A DNA stretch of 64,000 nucleotides from Diplosphaera chodatii (GCA_032358165.1 JAALGY010000035.1:1-64000), one strand, 5' to 3'; numbered from the stretch's first letter, positions 13,901 to 28,078 are shown. Notes: generated by a model from the sequence alone, not told the origin. Program-made: numbers and translations.

Positions 13901-16769
13901 ACCGACCTGGAGCTGGCATGGCTGCAGCGGCTGTATGAGACGCGGGCGCCCGCTGCGCAGGGCACCCTCTCCCTGCAGCTGATCACCGACATGTTCACCT
14001 GGAACCGCGAGGTAATCGGCACCATCCTGGTCCATACAGACTAAACTCCGGTAGTGCAGCTGCTGGGCATCATTGCCACCTATGTTTACCTTTGCAGCAC
14101 ACGAACAGCCGTGCAAAGGAGTCAACCCTGGAAAGAAGCTCAGCAGCTGTGATGGCTGACGATTGATGCGGATGGCAACAGGCTGTGGAGAGGAGCGGGG
14201 TGGTGTGCCCGCAGGGCGAGCGGCCTGCGACCGTGCGCGCCTTGTTCCACTCCTCGACGGTGGACCGCGCCTCCACTGGCTGCCTGCTGGAGCAGGTGCA
14301 CCACCTGCAGGATCGGGGCTGCGTGCCCGCAATCCGAGGCAAATCGATGCTGTGCCACAGTTGCAACTTTGTGTGTTTGTGGTACTTTGTGTGTTTGCTG
14401 TACTGCAGTCACTGCCAGACACCACATACATCAATGCAGGTAGCATCACACGTCATCGCGGCCATAGCGGATGCGGTGGAGCAGGCGCGCAGGGCGGCTG
14501 CAAAGCCCTTCCAGCCAGCAGCGGACATGCGCGGCCCCGCCCTGCTCAATAAGGCGGCCTACCCCGTGGCCGCGGAGGGCATCGGCAAGATCCTGGCTGC
14601 TGTGAACGTCGCCACCTCCATCATCCGGGTGCGAAGCAGGAAACCCTGGTGCGACCGAGTGGCATCCAGACAAGGTTGCCGATAGCACACGTCCTCACAC
14701 GCTGTCAACTTGCGCTGCAGCAGCAGCACTGCGCTTTACACCTTGTGCCTGTGGCGTGCGCAGCTGCTGGTGCAGCACTACAGCACGGTGGTGGAGCCGG
14801 CGGTGGAGGTGAGCCCGCCGGAGGCGGCCAGCTGCGCGACGGGGCTGGCGGCCCTGACGCGCGCTGTGGAGGACCGCGTCACCGCCGCCCTCGCCGCCTC
14901 CCTGTCCTACCTCGCCTCCCAGGTGCCGCTGGCTTAGGACTGGATGGCACCTGCAGCCGAGTCGACCCTGTCACCAGTGGGATTGCTGCACCCAGACCCC
15001 GGCTGGAGGCCTGCTGGCGGGCGCATGCAGGTGGACCGGACGCTGGCGGCCGAGCAGAAGCGGGCAGACTTCCTGCCCAGGGCGGAGGGCGGCCCCGCGC
15101 TGGAGCTGGAGCGCCCCACGGAGGCGGCGCTGCTGGCCACCGCCCTGCTACGCGCCGCCGCCCGTGTGGCCACCGCCAACCTGCACGCCGCCAACCTGTT
15201 CTCCTTCCTCACCCAGGTGCCCGGCTCCCGGCTTTCTGTACATGACAAAACAGATGCAGGACATCGATCTCAAAAGGTCGATGTCAGTGCAGAACGCCTC
15301 TCCTGACGAGATTCGCAGCCAGGTACGCGCAGCGCAAACAGCGGAACCGGCGACACAGTCATGCATGTAAGCAATAAGCCGAAAAGAAATTCAAAACAGA
15401 AAATGTCTTTCTTTATTTGGTGTCGTGTTAGCAAACATAAGCTTTGATGGGGAGTAGGCACGACATGCGAGATATGTAGGCAAACAAAGAGACTCAAAGA
15501 GACCATGTATATGCATGCGTATGCATAAGGGCTATATGACCAACACCTCGTTGAACGAGACTTGACATGCGCGTGTATGTGTGTGTGTTTATGCATTTTC
15601 ATAGAGAGGAATGGAGCCAGGTTGTGTTGGAAGCAAGCCAGAAACGTACAATCAATGATGAACTTGATTTACAAATATAATTTCATCAAACATATATTAT
15701 TCATATTTTTTCAACATAGAGAGATAACTGTTCAATCATGTATGTCTCAGTTCGCATGTTTTTTATGAGTTCATGTTTCCAGACCTTTATTTTATTTATC
15801 GTACTGCCCGAGTGCTGACATGATGGATGCTACTACACACACAAAACCTGTGTAGTCTTTTGCTTCCAAACACCCTTGCGGTAACCATGTGGCCTTGCAC
15901 GGACAGTTGAAATTGAACTATTACTGGCAATGATGGGATTCAGCCTTGTCTGCTTTGCGGTCTGAGCACCCAAAGGAACTCAGGATGTTTCCGTGCTGTC
16001 CTACGGTTGACACCATTGTGGACGGTAATGGGCAAAGGTTGCCTGGTTAACCTTCAGCCCTCGAACCAAGTTGTGACCACTGCAACTGCTGGTTTTGCAG
16101 CCGAGTGATCAGTTCATGTGTGCAAAAGGGGTTCGCAGCAGATTGGGATTGTGGTTGGATGCTCAGCAGTGCAATACAGAGCTGCATCTATCACGACGTA
16201 CGAAGTTATACTCTTTTTGTATTTCTGTCTGCCAAACATGCGATAGTTGCTGACCGCCTGCCTCTTTTTTCGGCACAGCTGGGGCGGCAGGTGCACAGCG
16301 TGCTGATGGGACACATGCAGCGGTTCACCTACAGCGCAACAGGCGCCCTGCGCTGGAAGCGGGACGTGACAGAGTACGCGGATTGGGCGCGGGCGCTGCG
16401 TGCGCCGCTGCTCGACGACCGATTCCAGGAGCTGCAGGTGCATAAAGCTGGACATTGTGCGCAATGGCCACATGGCGATTTGATGTGTAAGCGGCACGTG
16501 TTGCAGTCCAATACTTTTCAGACATGTTGATGCATACTTTTGGCAAGTCAATAATGTTCGCTCCGGTGTGTTATGAGCTTGCGGTGATGTAACCGCAGGC
16601 ATTGGGCAATGTGCTGGTAGTGGCGCCACCAGCGCTGCTGGGCCTCGTGGAGGGCAGCCTGCGCATCAGCCACAGTGCAGCACTGAAGTTCATTCGCCTG
16701 CGGGAGGACTTCAAGTCTGCGCGGCTGCCGGGGGGCATCTCCCTGGCGCAGGCCTTTGCTGAGGAGTAA
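10909..16769 (+). CDS. SEC10: Exocyst complex subunit SEC10
   Basis: SEC10/EXOC5 is a subunit of the octameric exocyst, which tethers secretory vesicles to the plasma membrane. Sixteen exons can be followed: 10,909-11,001; 11,101 to about 11,250; 11,351-11,444; 11,552-11,662; 11,763 to about 11,887; 12,367-12,477; 12,594-12,761; 12,959-13,190; from 13,504; from 13,859; from 14,181; from 14,440; from 14,763; 15,031-15,216; 16,279-16,437; and about 16,600-16,769. Landmarks: N-terminal coiled coil (ERDLVRLEGSVSAKVDAAQ; LETGFEALQARFKDLDNRM), INMVQYLQQFSRTVDFRDL, MAQCARIMSHFPRGSETLI, RYIASRPMFMDVREVL, and near the end FIRLREDFKSARLPGG. These follow the plant SEC10 order from N- to C-terminus. The reading frame looks intact with stop TAA at 16,767. 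One intron holds a retrotransposon relic and another is over 1 kb and AT-rich. Confidence 0.92.
12027..12230 (-). pseudogene. Retrotransposon polyprotein C-terminal relic in a SEC10 intron
   Basis: Inside the SEC10 intron between about 11,887 and 12,367, the opposite strand encodes TVDDEAHMVWGCPALVDQR followed by SVADFMQQDAGQLAAFLRGC and a stop at 12,027. The E-D-E-x-H-x(5)-C-P pattern with a following helix is the usual C-terminal end of algal and plant non-LTR retrotransposon polyproteins, after the reverse transcriptase/RNase H part. No reverse transcriptase domain is present, so this is a 5'-truncated remnant, as expected for LINE insertion. It could instead be the tail of another reverse-transcriptase-bearing element. 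Confidence 0.6.
15217..16278 (+). other. Long AT-richer intron of SEC10
   Basis: The exon ending FSFLTQ at 15,216 resumes as LGRQVHSVLMGHMQ at 16,279, so these 1,062 bp are intron, against 100-480 bp for the others. The middle (about 15,380-15,800) is AT-rich with GTGTGTGT and TTTATTTTATTT words. I see no coding frame or known element in it. Confidence 0.7.
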
Positions 16770-17543
16770 GATAGTGACCGCGTGCTGCCCAGCTAGCGTG
16801 CATGGCCAAGCAATAGCGCACATAATTTGCCACTTCTGCAAGTTGACCCAACAAGGCGGCCTATGCACTGCTGATGTGGCCTGGAAACAATGGGCACACA
16901 ACAACCTTCAGTACAGCAGGGGCTGGTGTACCGTACCCGCGCGCATCTAATCCCGATAAATAATTCCAGATGGGTGTTGGATTGGCCCAATCCGAAACCT
17001 GATTGATAGTTTCGCCCCGTTCGGATTGGGTCAGAACAACTCGTAATTGGGTGCGGATTGGGTGCAGAAAATCAGATTTCGCTTGAAATGACGTGGTTGG
17101 TTTATTAATACCGGTGAAAGCTGTTCGTGCGGCACTGCAAACAGCTCTACACTGCATCACAGCCACTCACCTACTCGATGTCACGCCGCCGAACATGTTG
17201 CAGGGTTGCACACGGTGCCGTTCAGCACAGCTGCGGAATGCATCTGGAAATTTCCTTTGTGGGTGCAGAAAAGCCTTAAAAAACTAAAATTTTGATGCGG
17301 ATTTGTGCGAAATAGCCCAAATCGACTGCAAGCATGGACTATGCGGACATGATGCGCATGATGCGCGCGGGTACGGGTATATCCTTCTGCTTCCGTGACC
17401 TGCTCAAGAAGACCTACAACATTAGCTTTTGATAAAAAATGTGCACTCCAAAATGAGTGTCCAGCGCTGATTGCCCATCATCCCAAAAGCACTGTTGGTA
17501 GAGACTGACACTGATCTGATAGACGGTCTGGGAAAAAACCATC
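16770..17543. other. Convergent intergenic region, SEC10 to U2AF-like gene
   Basis: The region holds both 3' UTRs. At 16,955-17,070 the word GGATTGG or its complement recurs, once as a short palindrome (GGATTGG-C-CCAATCC). A small open frame lies at 17,334-17,432. No other gene was found. Confidence 0.5.
17334..17432 (+). CDS. Small open reading frame, 32 residues, unknown
   Basis: An ATG at 17,334 opens a 32-codon frame beginning MDYADMMRMMRAGTGISFC and ending LLKKTYNISF before TGA. Its composition is more protein-like than the surrounding DNA, and it sits on the plus strand just past the 3' end of the minus-strand U2AF-like gene. It may be an orphan first exon, a fragment of a dead gene, or chance. 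I do not recognise it. Confidence 0.2.
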   Translation: MDYADMMRMMRAGTGISFCFRDLLKKTYNISF

Positions 17544-19279
17544 TCAAGCATAGCCGGCAGCAGGGAGCGCTGGCGGCGGCGGCAGCTGCTGCGGCGGCAT
17601 CATCATGCCCGGCCCGGTGCTCATCTGCATGCCGGGCGCAGCCATGCCCGGCGCCAGCCCCGAGTTGAGGTGCGCGTCAAAGATGCCCGCCTCCGCCTGC
17701 ACGTACTCCATTTCGGGCGTGTAGCGCGCCGCGATGGTGTTGTCGTCAAAGGTGCGGCCGTGGAAGATGTCCTTGGCGGCGGCGCTCTCGGCCAAGCGGG
17801 CAAACTTGAGGTACACGCGCGCCGGCTCCAGCGCCGTGATGGTCGGCGGGGGCAGCGGCGCGGCGATGCCCACCAGCTCCCCGTACTTAGCAGCCTCCTC
17901 CCGCAGATCCTCCAGCAGCTGCAGGATGTGGGACAGGATGTGGGACACCACTTGCACAACCGACGCTGCTGGGCTGCGGGTCACACAGCAGATGCAGTAA
18001 CAGGCATCAGCTCTACAGCAGGCGGCCTGGGGACTCACGTCGGCTTTCTCCTGCGGGGTGAGCAGCAGGCGGGCCTTGACCATGTTGTCCAGCCGCAGCA
18101 CCGTGGTGGGCTCCTGCGACAGCTGCGCGGCAAAGGCGGCGGCGGCGCCGATGGCGGGCGGCGGCGGCGCGGTGGCCGACTCCACGTAGCCCTTGGGCCG
18201 GCCCACATTCACGTGCCGCCCGCACAGCTCCACCTTGTCCAGGTTCATGGCGTGGTGCGACAGCTCCTCCGTCCGCATCTCCACGAAACCAAAACGTCCT
18301 GCAGTCCAAGGGACAAGTCCGCCATGCTGAATTTTGTGGGCCTGCTTTCTGCTGCCGCTCGTCAGCAGGGCAGTCCAGCATGCAGCATGCAGAAACACTG
18401 CCGTTGTTGAGAAGCACTTGCTAGTCGCAATGTGAGAGGGACGCTGTTTGTGTCCACGTGTGCCGTGTGAGCTTTCTAGCAACGCACCTGTTGAGTCCAG
18501 GCGGACTGTAACAACGGGCGCATTGGGGTGCGCTGCATCAGATGAAGTGTAGAAGTCAGCACGCAAAGTCCTCAGCACACGCTGTGGCGAAAACGAGCAA
18601 ACCACCAAAAGTCTCCAGAGGGTGCAGACAAGCGCACCGCTGATGTCCTGGCCTGGGGAGTAGTCAATGCCACACAAGTGCGCCAGTGAAGCGTTAAACA
18701 AATCGCGCAGCATGATATCTGTAACCACGCCAATGGTCAGGTTCCCAACATACACCTCGCGCTGCTTTTTATTAGACAGCGCCGATGTGCTACTGCTGAG
18801 CGCCTGCACAGGACACATGCCGGCATGTCCTGCCATCTGTGCACAGATCTCGAACAGGGAAACATGCAGCAAGTAAATATGTGCCAGTTGCACATGTGGG
18901 CATCATGGGCGGTCGCCATACCTGCTGCTGCATCAGCTGCTGCTGTGCCAGTAGCTGCTTCTGCAGCTGCTGCTGTTGCAGCGCCATGAGCGCTGCCTGC
19001 TGCGCCTGCACACCATGACGCCACATGCCTTCCAGAGGTGCACGGCTGTGCCGCCAGCGACGGCGTGTCATGACAGCCAGCCCACGACAGCCAGCAAGTT
19101 CGATTCTGCCAAAAGTGAGCAGCATGCGGCAAATGCACCACCTGCTGCATGGCGTCATCTGGGCCATCGCTAAAGCGTCGCCGTCGCTCAGTCCGTTCGC
19201 GAGGGCTGCGTGAACGGCTGCGTCGCCTGGACCTTCTTTCACCGCGATCTGGCGACCTGCTGCGTGACCGCCTGCCCAT
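17544..19279 (-). CDS. U2AF large-subunit-like splicing factor (RS, one RRM, UHM)
   Basis: U2AF65-type proteins bind the polypyrimidine tract and recruit U2 snRNP; they act in the nucleus. Exon 1 (19,279-19,142) encodes an RS domain beginning MGRRSRSRSPDRGERRSRRR. Exon 2 (19,005-18,922) is a 28-residue Gln-rich segment. Next, from about 18,803, comes an RRM with RNP2 VYVGNL and, after further introns, RNP1 GRFGFVEM, ending GRHVNVGRPKGYVESA, most like RRM1 of U2AF65. After an Ala/Pro linker comes TTVLRLDNMV to the donor at 18,039. The last exon (17,918-17,544) gives LLEDLREEAAKYGELVGI and ARVYLKFARLAESAAAKDIF, a U2AF homology motif. The tail is Met/Pro/Gly-rich. No second RRM is found between RRM1 and the UHM, unlike canonical U2AF65. 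RBM39/CAPER-like alternatives also normally have three RRM-type units. Confidence 0.82.
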
Positions 19280-19939
19280 CCTGGCGATCTGGCCTCCGCA
19301 ACCCCCTGTGCACCCGGCACACTCCTCCCTGGCCTCTGCACCAGCTCCCGTCAGCATGTGCGCCCTTCGCATGCCAGGCTGATAGGCAACACAATACCTG
19401 CCAAAGCGTAACCTACAGCGGGTGCCGCTCAGACACACGTGCTCAGACACACGTACCCACCTGCAGCCTGCTGACTCTTCTGTAGCTGGGCTCGATCCCT
19501 GGCCCCTGTCTATTCAACTGCAGAGTCAACAAGCACACCCTCCTGTCAGTGGCTGGAAACGAAAGTTGCTGATCTTACTGGGCTGCTGCATGAAGCGTGG
19601 AGCGGCTGCTTGACAAATGCAAGCTCAAATTGGACAAGCTCATGCACCACCAGCCGAAGGGCGAGTGGACTGGAAGCAGCAGTGGGCGCTGGAAGCTCAT
19701 TATGCTCCTGCATCTGCGTACTGAACCGGCTCCTGGAGTCTTGCAACCGCGGACCACCGCGCTTTGCCCTGCATGTTGCACAGAAGGTGTTTGGTTTGAT
19801 GCAGAGCGGCCGAAGGGCTTTCATAATCAGCTTCTTGTGTTGAATGTGAGCAGCGAGCAGCGCCGCGGACCAGCTGACCGACCGCATCTTGCACTTGTGC
19901 TCTGCTGCCCTGATGTACATGGCGTGACAGCGGGGCCCG
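19280..19939. promoter_or_regulatory. Divergent intergenic region, U2AF-like gene and RPA12
   Basis: About 660 bp separates two divergent start codons. A plus-strand frame at 19,597-19,735 (ERLLDKCKLKLDKLMHHQPK) has some coding character and could be an extra exon, but nothing links it to RPA12. No core promoter element is clear. Confidence 0.35.
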
Positions 19940-21154
19940 ATGGCCGGCCAAGTGCCGCCAAAAGACGATTTACCCTTGCCACCGACGGCAGGCCACCAGC
20001 AAATGAGCACAGAAGCACGGCGTGCACTTGCGGAATTCATCATTCCTCCAGAGGAGTACGGCTCGATGGTTGATAATGCCGAGTATCGCAATCAGTACCT
20101 GTCCCGGCTTTGGTGAGTCACTTGCATCCTGTACTTGCGCAGCAGACATAGAAGCGGGCGTGACACAGCTGCACCACTGTATTGCCGCTGGTGCATCCGT
20201 GCGCTGCAGGATGTTTAGTCCCATATCGGGGAACCTCCTGGACTTTGACGTGAGCACAAAGGAGATGGTGGACCCCCAATACGGCTGGAGGCGTGACCTC
20301 CAGCGTGAGTGCCTGAATGCATGGCGGGGCGTGTGCTGTGGACCCTGTAGTGCGCGCGATCGTGTTCAGCACAGCTTTTGACCAGTCTGCCTTGCGCTGT
20401 GCAGCTGTGCACGGATGGGAAGTGCACGAAGACAACAAGATGGATGTGAGCAATGCCACCATGTGTTATTTGGCTGCATGGCCCCATCACTTGATGCGTT
20501 TGGTTCTGCTGCGCTTTGCGCTGGCTGACTAGATTCTGTGCCCAGCAGCGCTTTCGTAGGGAGCACAAGCTGGATCCGTTGGTCAAGGACTTTGTCCAGT
20601 ATGACACCTCTGGCAAGTATCAGCGCGCCACGGTGCGAACCTGAAGAGGATGCTGTGGCAATAAATTCGTCAATGTGACCTGCACAAGCGGCCCTGCGCA
20701 CAAGGGTGCTGACGATGCTGGCTGCAGACGCTTGAGAAGTGCATGGAGTGCGGCCATGAGGAGATGGAGTACACCACCATGCAGCTGCGCTCAGCAGATG
20801 AGGGCCAGACGGTGAGTAGCTGATGTGTGAATCTCGTTGTTGCGCACTGCAGAAACTGCGATTTGCTGACGTGGCTGACAATGCCATCATGCACATCGCA
20901 GGTGTTCTTCGAGTGTCCCAATTGCGGGTGCGCACCCTGCAGAGGAGTGCATGCTGATTGTAATTGCTCCGTTTGCTACTCAAACGACGTGCTCACTGAG
21001 TTGCTGTTGCTGTCATTTCAGGCACAAGTGGCGGACGGTGAGTGTCATTGCTGCACCGAAGACTTTGCATGATTTCGTACTAATACTTGCACCTGCAGGA
21101 AGCAGCAACACATGCCGCAAGACCCCGTTCGCATCTCTCGTGCAGAACAACTAG
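19940..21154 (+). CDS. RPA12: RNA polymerase I subunit RPA12 (A12.2 type)
   Basis: RPA12 supports RNA cleavage and termination by Pol I in the nucleolus; its C-terminal zinc ribbon is TFIIS-like. Eight exons keep frame: 19,940-20,112; 20,210-20,304; 20,405-20,445; 20,549-20,632; 20,728-20,811; 20,902-20,927; 21,022-21,037; 21,146-21,154, for 175 residues. The C-terminal ribbon is intact: KCMECG, MQLRSADEGQT, FFECPNCGHKWRTNN, with the acidic RSADEGQT hairpin of this family. The N-terminal ribbon reads MFSPISGNLL and MVDPQYGW, with the spacing of a C-x2-C pair each but no cysteine. Before it is a 58-residue extension (MAGQVPPKDDLP...), unusual for RPA12; translation from Met 59 would give the usual length of about 117. 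Pol II RPB9 and Pol III RPC11 share the fold; the GNLL/RSADEGQT combination favours RPA12. Confidence 0.8.
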
Positions 21155-21625
21155 TTGGCGTCAGGAAGTCATGGTTTGGTGGTCGAAGCCAGGATGGTCA
21201 GCATCGCGCTCAGCAGGGGTTGCCAACATGGTGTGGCTGCACTCTTGATTTATAGCTCGTGCAGATGAAGTTTTCTGGCATTAGCCCACTAGATATTATT
21301 GTCGTTGCGGGCTATGTCTAGCTTCTGCAAAGTACAGCTGTGGCATTCAGCTAGTGCTGCTACTGTGTTCGACGCACACGTCCACAGAGCTGCTCTCATC
21401 CGTCAGGGTCACTCTCAGCAGGGTAAAGTGAACATTCAAGATATGATAAGGCTGGCTGCAAACCCCCGCCACAATGGAGCTCTGTGCTTGCTGACGGGAC
21501 CATGTGGCATAAGGCTGGAAACTGGGCCCCATGGCAGCCCAAATGTGCAAGCACTGTAGGCACGTGCCCCCTGTGGCGGCTGCAGGATGCCGGCCGTGAA
21601 GTCGGGATGCAGCGGCGCTGTGCTG
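21155..21625. other. Convergent intergenic region, RPA12 to uL24m
   Basis: These roughly 470 bp lie between two convergent genes and should hold their 3' UTRs. I see no coding frame with family resemblance, no repeat and no RNA gene. Confidence 0.4.
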
Positions 21626-22488
21626 TTACCCACTGTCTGCAGCGCAACCTCCGCAGCGGGGGTGTCCTTTGGCCCTGCATCGCGCGCAACTGATCGTGAC
21701 AATAGCGTCACCCGACAGGCATGTGCATCTCGTGCTGCAAGTCTGGCAGGTTGTGCACTCCATGAATCCGTCGTGAGGCAGGCCTGGCTGTGTACCAGGC
21801 AGTGGCCGTGGTTTTCTGCGCTGCTTGAGAATTTCAGGCCGAGGGACAATGGAGCCTGAAGCCTTCTTTCCCCGTGTCACCCGCACCTGGCAGCAGGCAC
21901 GTTGTTTCAGCCTGCAGTGCTGTTGCTGATACAACAAATATGAACACCACCGCTGCGCTGTGAAACAAGGTGCACTGCACTTCATACGCACCTTACTGCC
22001 GTCCTCAAGGAAGCGCCAGGTGGTGCGCACGGGCGCCTTGGTGACCGGGTCAACAAGCTGCACGTTGGAGTAGTGCAGAGGCGATTCCGTGGTGATGATG
22101 CCACCCGGGTTGTCCTCCGTCCGTTTGATGTGCCGCTTGGCCTGCAGGGCACAGGCTGTGCGTGTGATCAACATGTGAAAGGCGCAAAACCGTTTAAATT
22201 GGTATAAATGTACGCTGAACAGATGCCTTCACGTTTGCTCGATCAGCTGTCCATGGCAGGAGCACCGGCAAGCCGTCGCAGCAGTGACGCCCTGGAGCAT
22301 GCCAGTGGGCGCACCAGGTTGCGGCCCTCCACAATGACACGCGGCACGCGGTCATCGCGGATGACCTTGGACACCACGCCCTGCTGTCCCTTATCCTTGC
22401 CTGCTGTGATATGCACCAGGTCGCCTCGGAGAATCTTCCACTTGCCGCGCTGGAACTGGGGCAGGATGGCCTTGCGAATGACACCCAT
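21626..22488 (-). CDS. MRPL24: Mitochondrial large-subunit ribosomal protein uL24m
   Basis: Structural protein of the mitochondrial 50S-type subunit. Exon 1 starts at 22,488 with MGVIRKAILPQFQRGKWKIL and carries the KOW motif (GDLVHITAGKDKGQQGVVSK, then VIRDDRVPRVIVEGRNL). Exon 2 (22,141-21,992) encodes AKRHIKRTEDNPGGIITTE, then VQLVDPVTKAPVRTTWRFLE. Exon 3 from 21,886 gives VRVTRGKKASGSIVPRPEIL. The LVDP...R.TWRF/RVTRGK..SGSI.P.PE pattern is that of uL24m and differs from cytosolic uL24. The 3' end is uncertain: the frame stays open to 21,626 but family-like sequence stops near 21,800, so the true stop may lie in a further exon. An organellar targeting peptide is not obvious. Confidence 0.8.
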
Positions 22489-23156
22489 GGCGGCTGCGGC
22501 CTAGCTCAAAAACCATGTATCAACCATGCTGTCACATGGCAGCCCTGCTCAACTCCTCAAGCACTTGTATCAATGGCGCGAATTTGGGACGCGTTTGGCT
22601 CTTGGCTTGCTGCGCGCCAGGTGCGCAGACGCTGAGCCAGGCGCTGCTGCTCAGATGAGTGCGCCGCCGACAACAACGGATGGCTACGGCCCCGTTCTGA
22701 CGCAGATTGCAGTGCGACCCTCCCAGGTGTGAGCAGGCTATGTAAGCGAAGCACCCACACCAGTAAAGATCGAAAGTTGCGGGCAGCTGCACGAACGTGC
22801 CTGAACAAGCAGGCCAAATTAGGCTGGTGAGGTAATCTGGGCCCTCCCGCTTGCTGTTGGGAGCCGTCCAATGGAGGTACAGCTGCTGCCTTTCCAGCAG
22901 AAAGGGCCAGGACAGGGCAAGGTGCACGGCTGCAGCACGACTTGGCGAATGCCCTGCACTTTCACATTCCCCCCTCGTCATCCTGAATCAGGCCCAGCAT
23001 GGTACTCAAACTGAGATGAGCAAGTCATGTCGAACGTGACTCGTCATATTGCCTGCACGAAGCCGTGCAATTGAGGCATGACGGCTGCGGAGCATGCGGC
23101 ATTTGTGAATAATGTTACCGACACCTGACACAGGCCATCTGTCTGTGCATGCGGCC
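22489..23156. promoter_or_regulatory. Divergent intergenic region, uL24m and NDOR1
   Basis: About 670 bp between two divergent start codons. Open frames here (for example a 20-codon frame from 22,573) are short and unrecognised. Both promoters must lie here; no specific motif is evident. Confidence 0.35.
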
Positions 23157-26178
<3,022 letters not shown>

Positions 26179-26574
26179 ATGGCGAGTTGTGCAGTATGTT
26201 GTGCCTTATGTCGTCTGTGCCTCGGGTCGTGGCAGTCACGTGGTGCAAGGTGACCAGAGAGAACGAGCAACGCTTGACGACGTTTACCATAGGCCCATCA
26301 ACGCATCAAGCCATCATCCAAGGAAAGGCTGTTGTTTGTGCCCCTTTCATTCATGTGTGGCAGCCCTTTCAAGGGGTCGCTGGCAAGCAGGCTGATTCGA
26401 CTGGCAGGTCCTCCAAATGTGCTCCGAGGTGTGAAGGACTAGTTTGCACATCACCGCTTACATCGACTGTTGCAGAGGGCATCACCACTCAGCAACGTTC
26501 GGTGATCTGAGTCGCCGTGGAGACCATACCCACGGAAGAGCACTGGTTGACAACGCCTCACTGTAGATCCAGCA
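26179..26574. promoter_or_regulatory. Intergenic region between NDOR1 and PMM
   Basis: Nearly 400 bp between two genes on the same strand, holding the NDOR1 3' UTR and the PMM promoter. No gene or repeat is seen. Confidence 0.4.
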
Positions 26575-28078
26575 ATGACCGCTAGCAGGAGAAACCGAAC
26601 GCTTGTGCTGTTCGATGTGGATGGCACGCTCACACTGCCACGCAAGGTAGGCCGTTGCACATGAGTGACGCGTGACGCATGCGATCCCCGAAGTATCGGT
26701 CGCAGTGCTGCCCTGATCTGGCGAACTCTGGGCCATTTGCACCCGTTCAGCTGGGTTCAACCGTCCACCAGAGTGGCTGTTGTCTGCATGCTTTCTGTGC
26801 AAACCGAGACACCGTGTCTTCTTGCAGGCGTCAGACCAGACGATGAAGGACTTCCTTCAGAAGCTGCGGCAGGTGCGTGCCCGCTGCATTAGGCAGCATT
26901 CTGCATCATGCGCAGCATACGTGGGTGGGCAGAAGGATTGCAAGCGCTCTTGCACATGCAGAGTGGTTTGACAGTCGGCATCGTGGGCGGATCCGATCTG
27001 GTGAAGATCTCAGAGCAGCTAGGCGCAGACGGTGAAGATTGCATTATAACTTCCTTGCAATGATGTATAATATTGGCCAGTCACGCATTCGTAGCCAGCA
27101 CGGCTGTTTTCTGATCATACATCTCAGCCTCAGTCTGTCGCTTTGTGCAGCCGTTGATGTGTACGACTATGTATTCTCGGAGAATGGGCTGGTGGCGCAC
27201 AAGGCTGGTACGCTGTTGGAGAAGGCCAGCTTGAAGACGCACCTGGGCGAGCCCACCCTGCAGCGCCTCATCAACTTCGTCCTGCACTACATTGCCGACC
27301 TGGACATCCCCGTGAAGCGTGGCACCTTCATCGAGTTCCGGAATGGCATGCTGAATGTTTCCCCTATCGGGCGCAACTGCAGCCAGGAGGAGCGCGATGA
27401 GTTTGAGCGCTACGACGCCGGCGCTGGCGTGCGGTACGGATCCGACGTCCACACCAACCCAGCTGCCCACACCTTGCTCCTTGCCCTGCGCTGTGATTGG
27501 CCAGCTATCCGGCTGATCATCAGTGTCAAGGTGGGGTGTCCGCAGGAAGAAGATGGTTGAGGTGCTGAGGGAGCAGTTTGCAGACCTGGAGCTGACCTAC
27601 AGCATCGGGGGCCAGATCAGCTTCGATGTCTTCCCTGCTGGCTGGGACAAGACATACTGCCTACGATTTGTGGAGAATGACTTTGACGACATTTACTTTT
27701 TTGGTGCGACAATCCCGGCTGGGTGCAAAATGGAGGCCTTCACATAGAGTTGCTGCCATGGCTGTGCCTACATCTATTCGACTCTGATGACCCACAGAGC
27801 CTGTTATTAATGCAGGTGACAAGACCTATAAGGTGGGCTTGCACACAACAAGATCGGCGCAGCTTGAACAGATGCCAAATCTTTTGCATGGTGCGCAGTG
27901 TTCATTTTGAAATGAAAAAGCTCTCCTTTACAAAAGCTCTCCTTTACGACTGCAGGGCGGTAATGACTACGAGATTTTCGCTTCTGACAGGACGATAGGT
28001 CACACTGTCACGAGCCCTGTTGACACAATCACCCAGTGCACGGACTTGTTTCTCACGAGCCACCCCGCCTCAGGTTGA
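26575..28078 (+). CDS. PMM: Eukaryotic-type phosphomannomutase (PMM)
   Basis: Cytosolic HAD-superfamily enzyme that interconverts mannose 6-phosphate and mannose 1-phosphate, feeding GDP-mannose for glycosylation and, in plants and algae, ascorbate. Seven exons: 26,575-26,646; 26,828-26,872; about 26,961-27,031; about 27,151-27,417; about 27,545-27,703; about 27,817-27,832; about 27,957-28,078. The HAD nucleophile motif is [12 protein letters not shown]; then [92 protein letters not shown] and TIGHTVTSP. All are hallmarks of PMM1/PMM2. The phases join cleanly (for example FFG|DKTYK). Catalytic aspartates are present. Length is as expected for the family, with a few extra residues at the C-terminus (LTSHPASG). 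Confidence 0.95.

Noticed and set aside
19597..19735. Coiled-coil exon (ERLLDKCKLKLDKLMHH) as a first exon of RPA12
   Set aside because: No splice border links it in frame to the exon at 19,940 and no RPA12 has such a segment. Left as intergenic.
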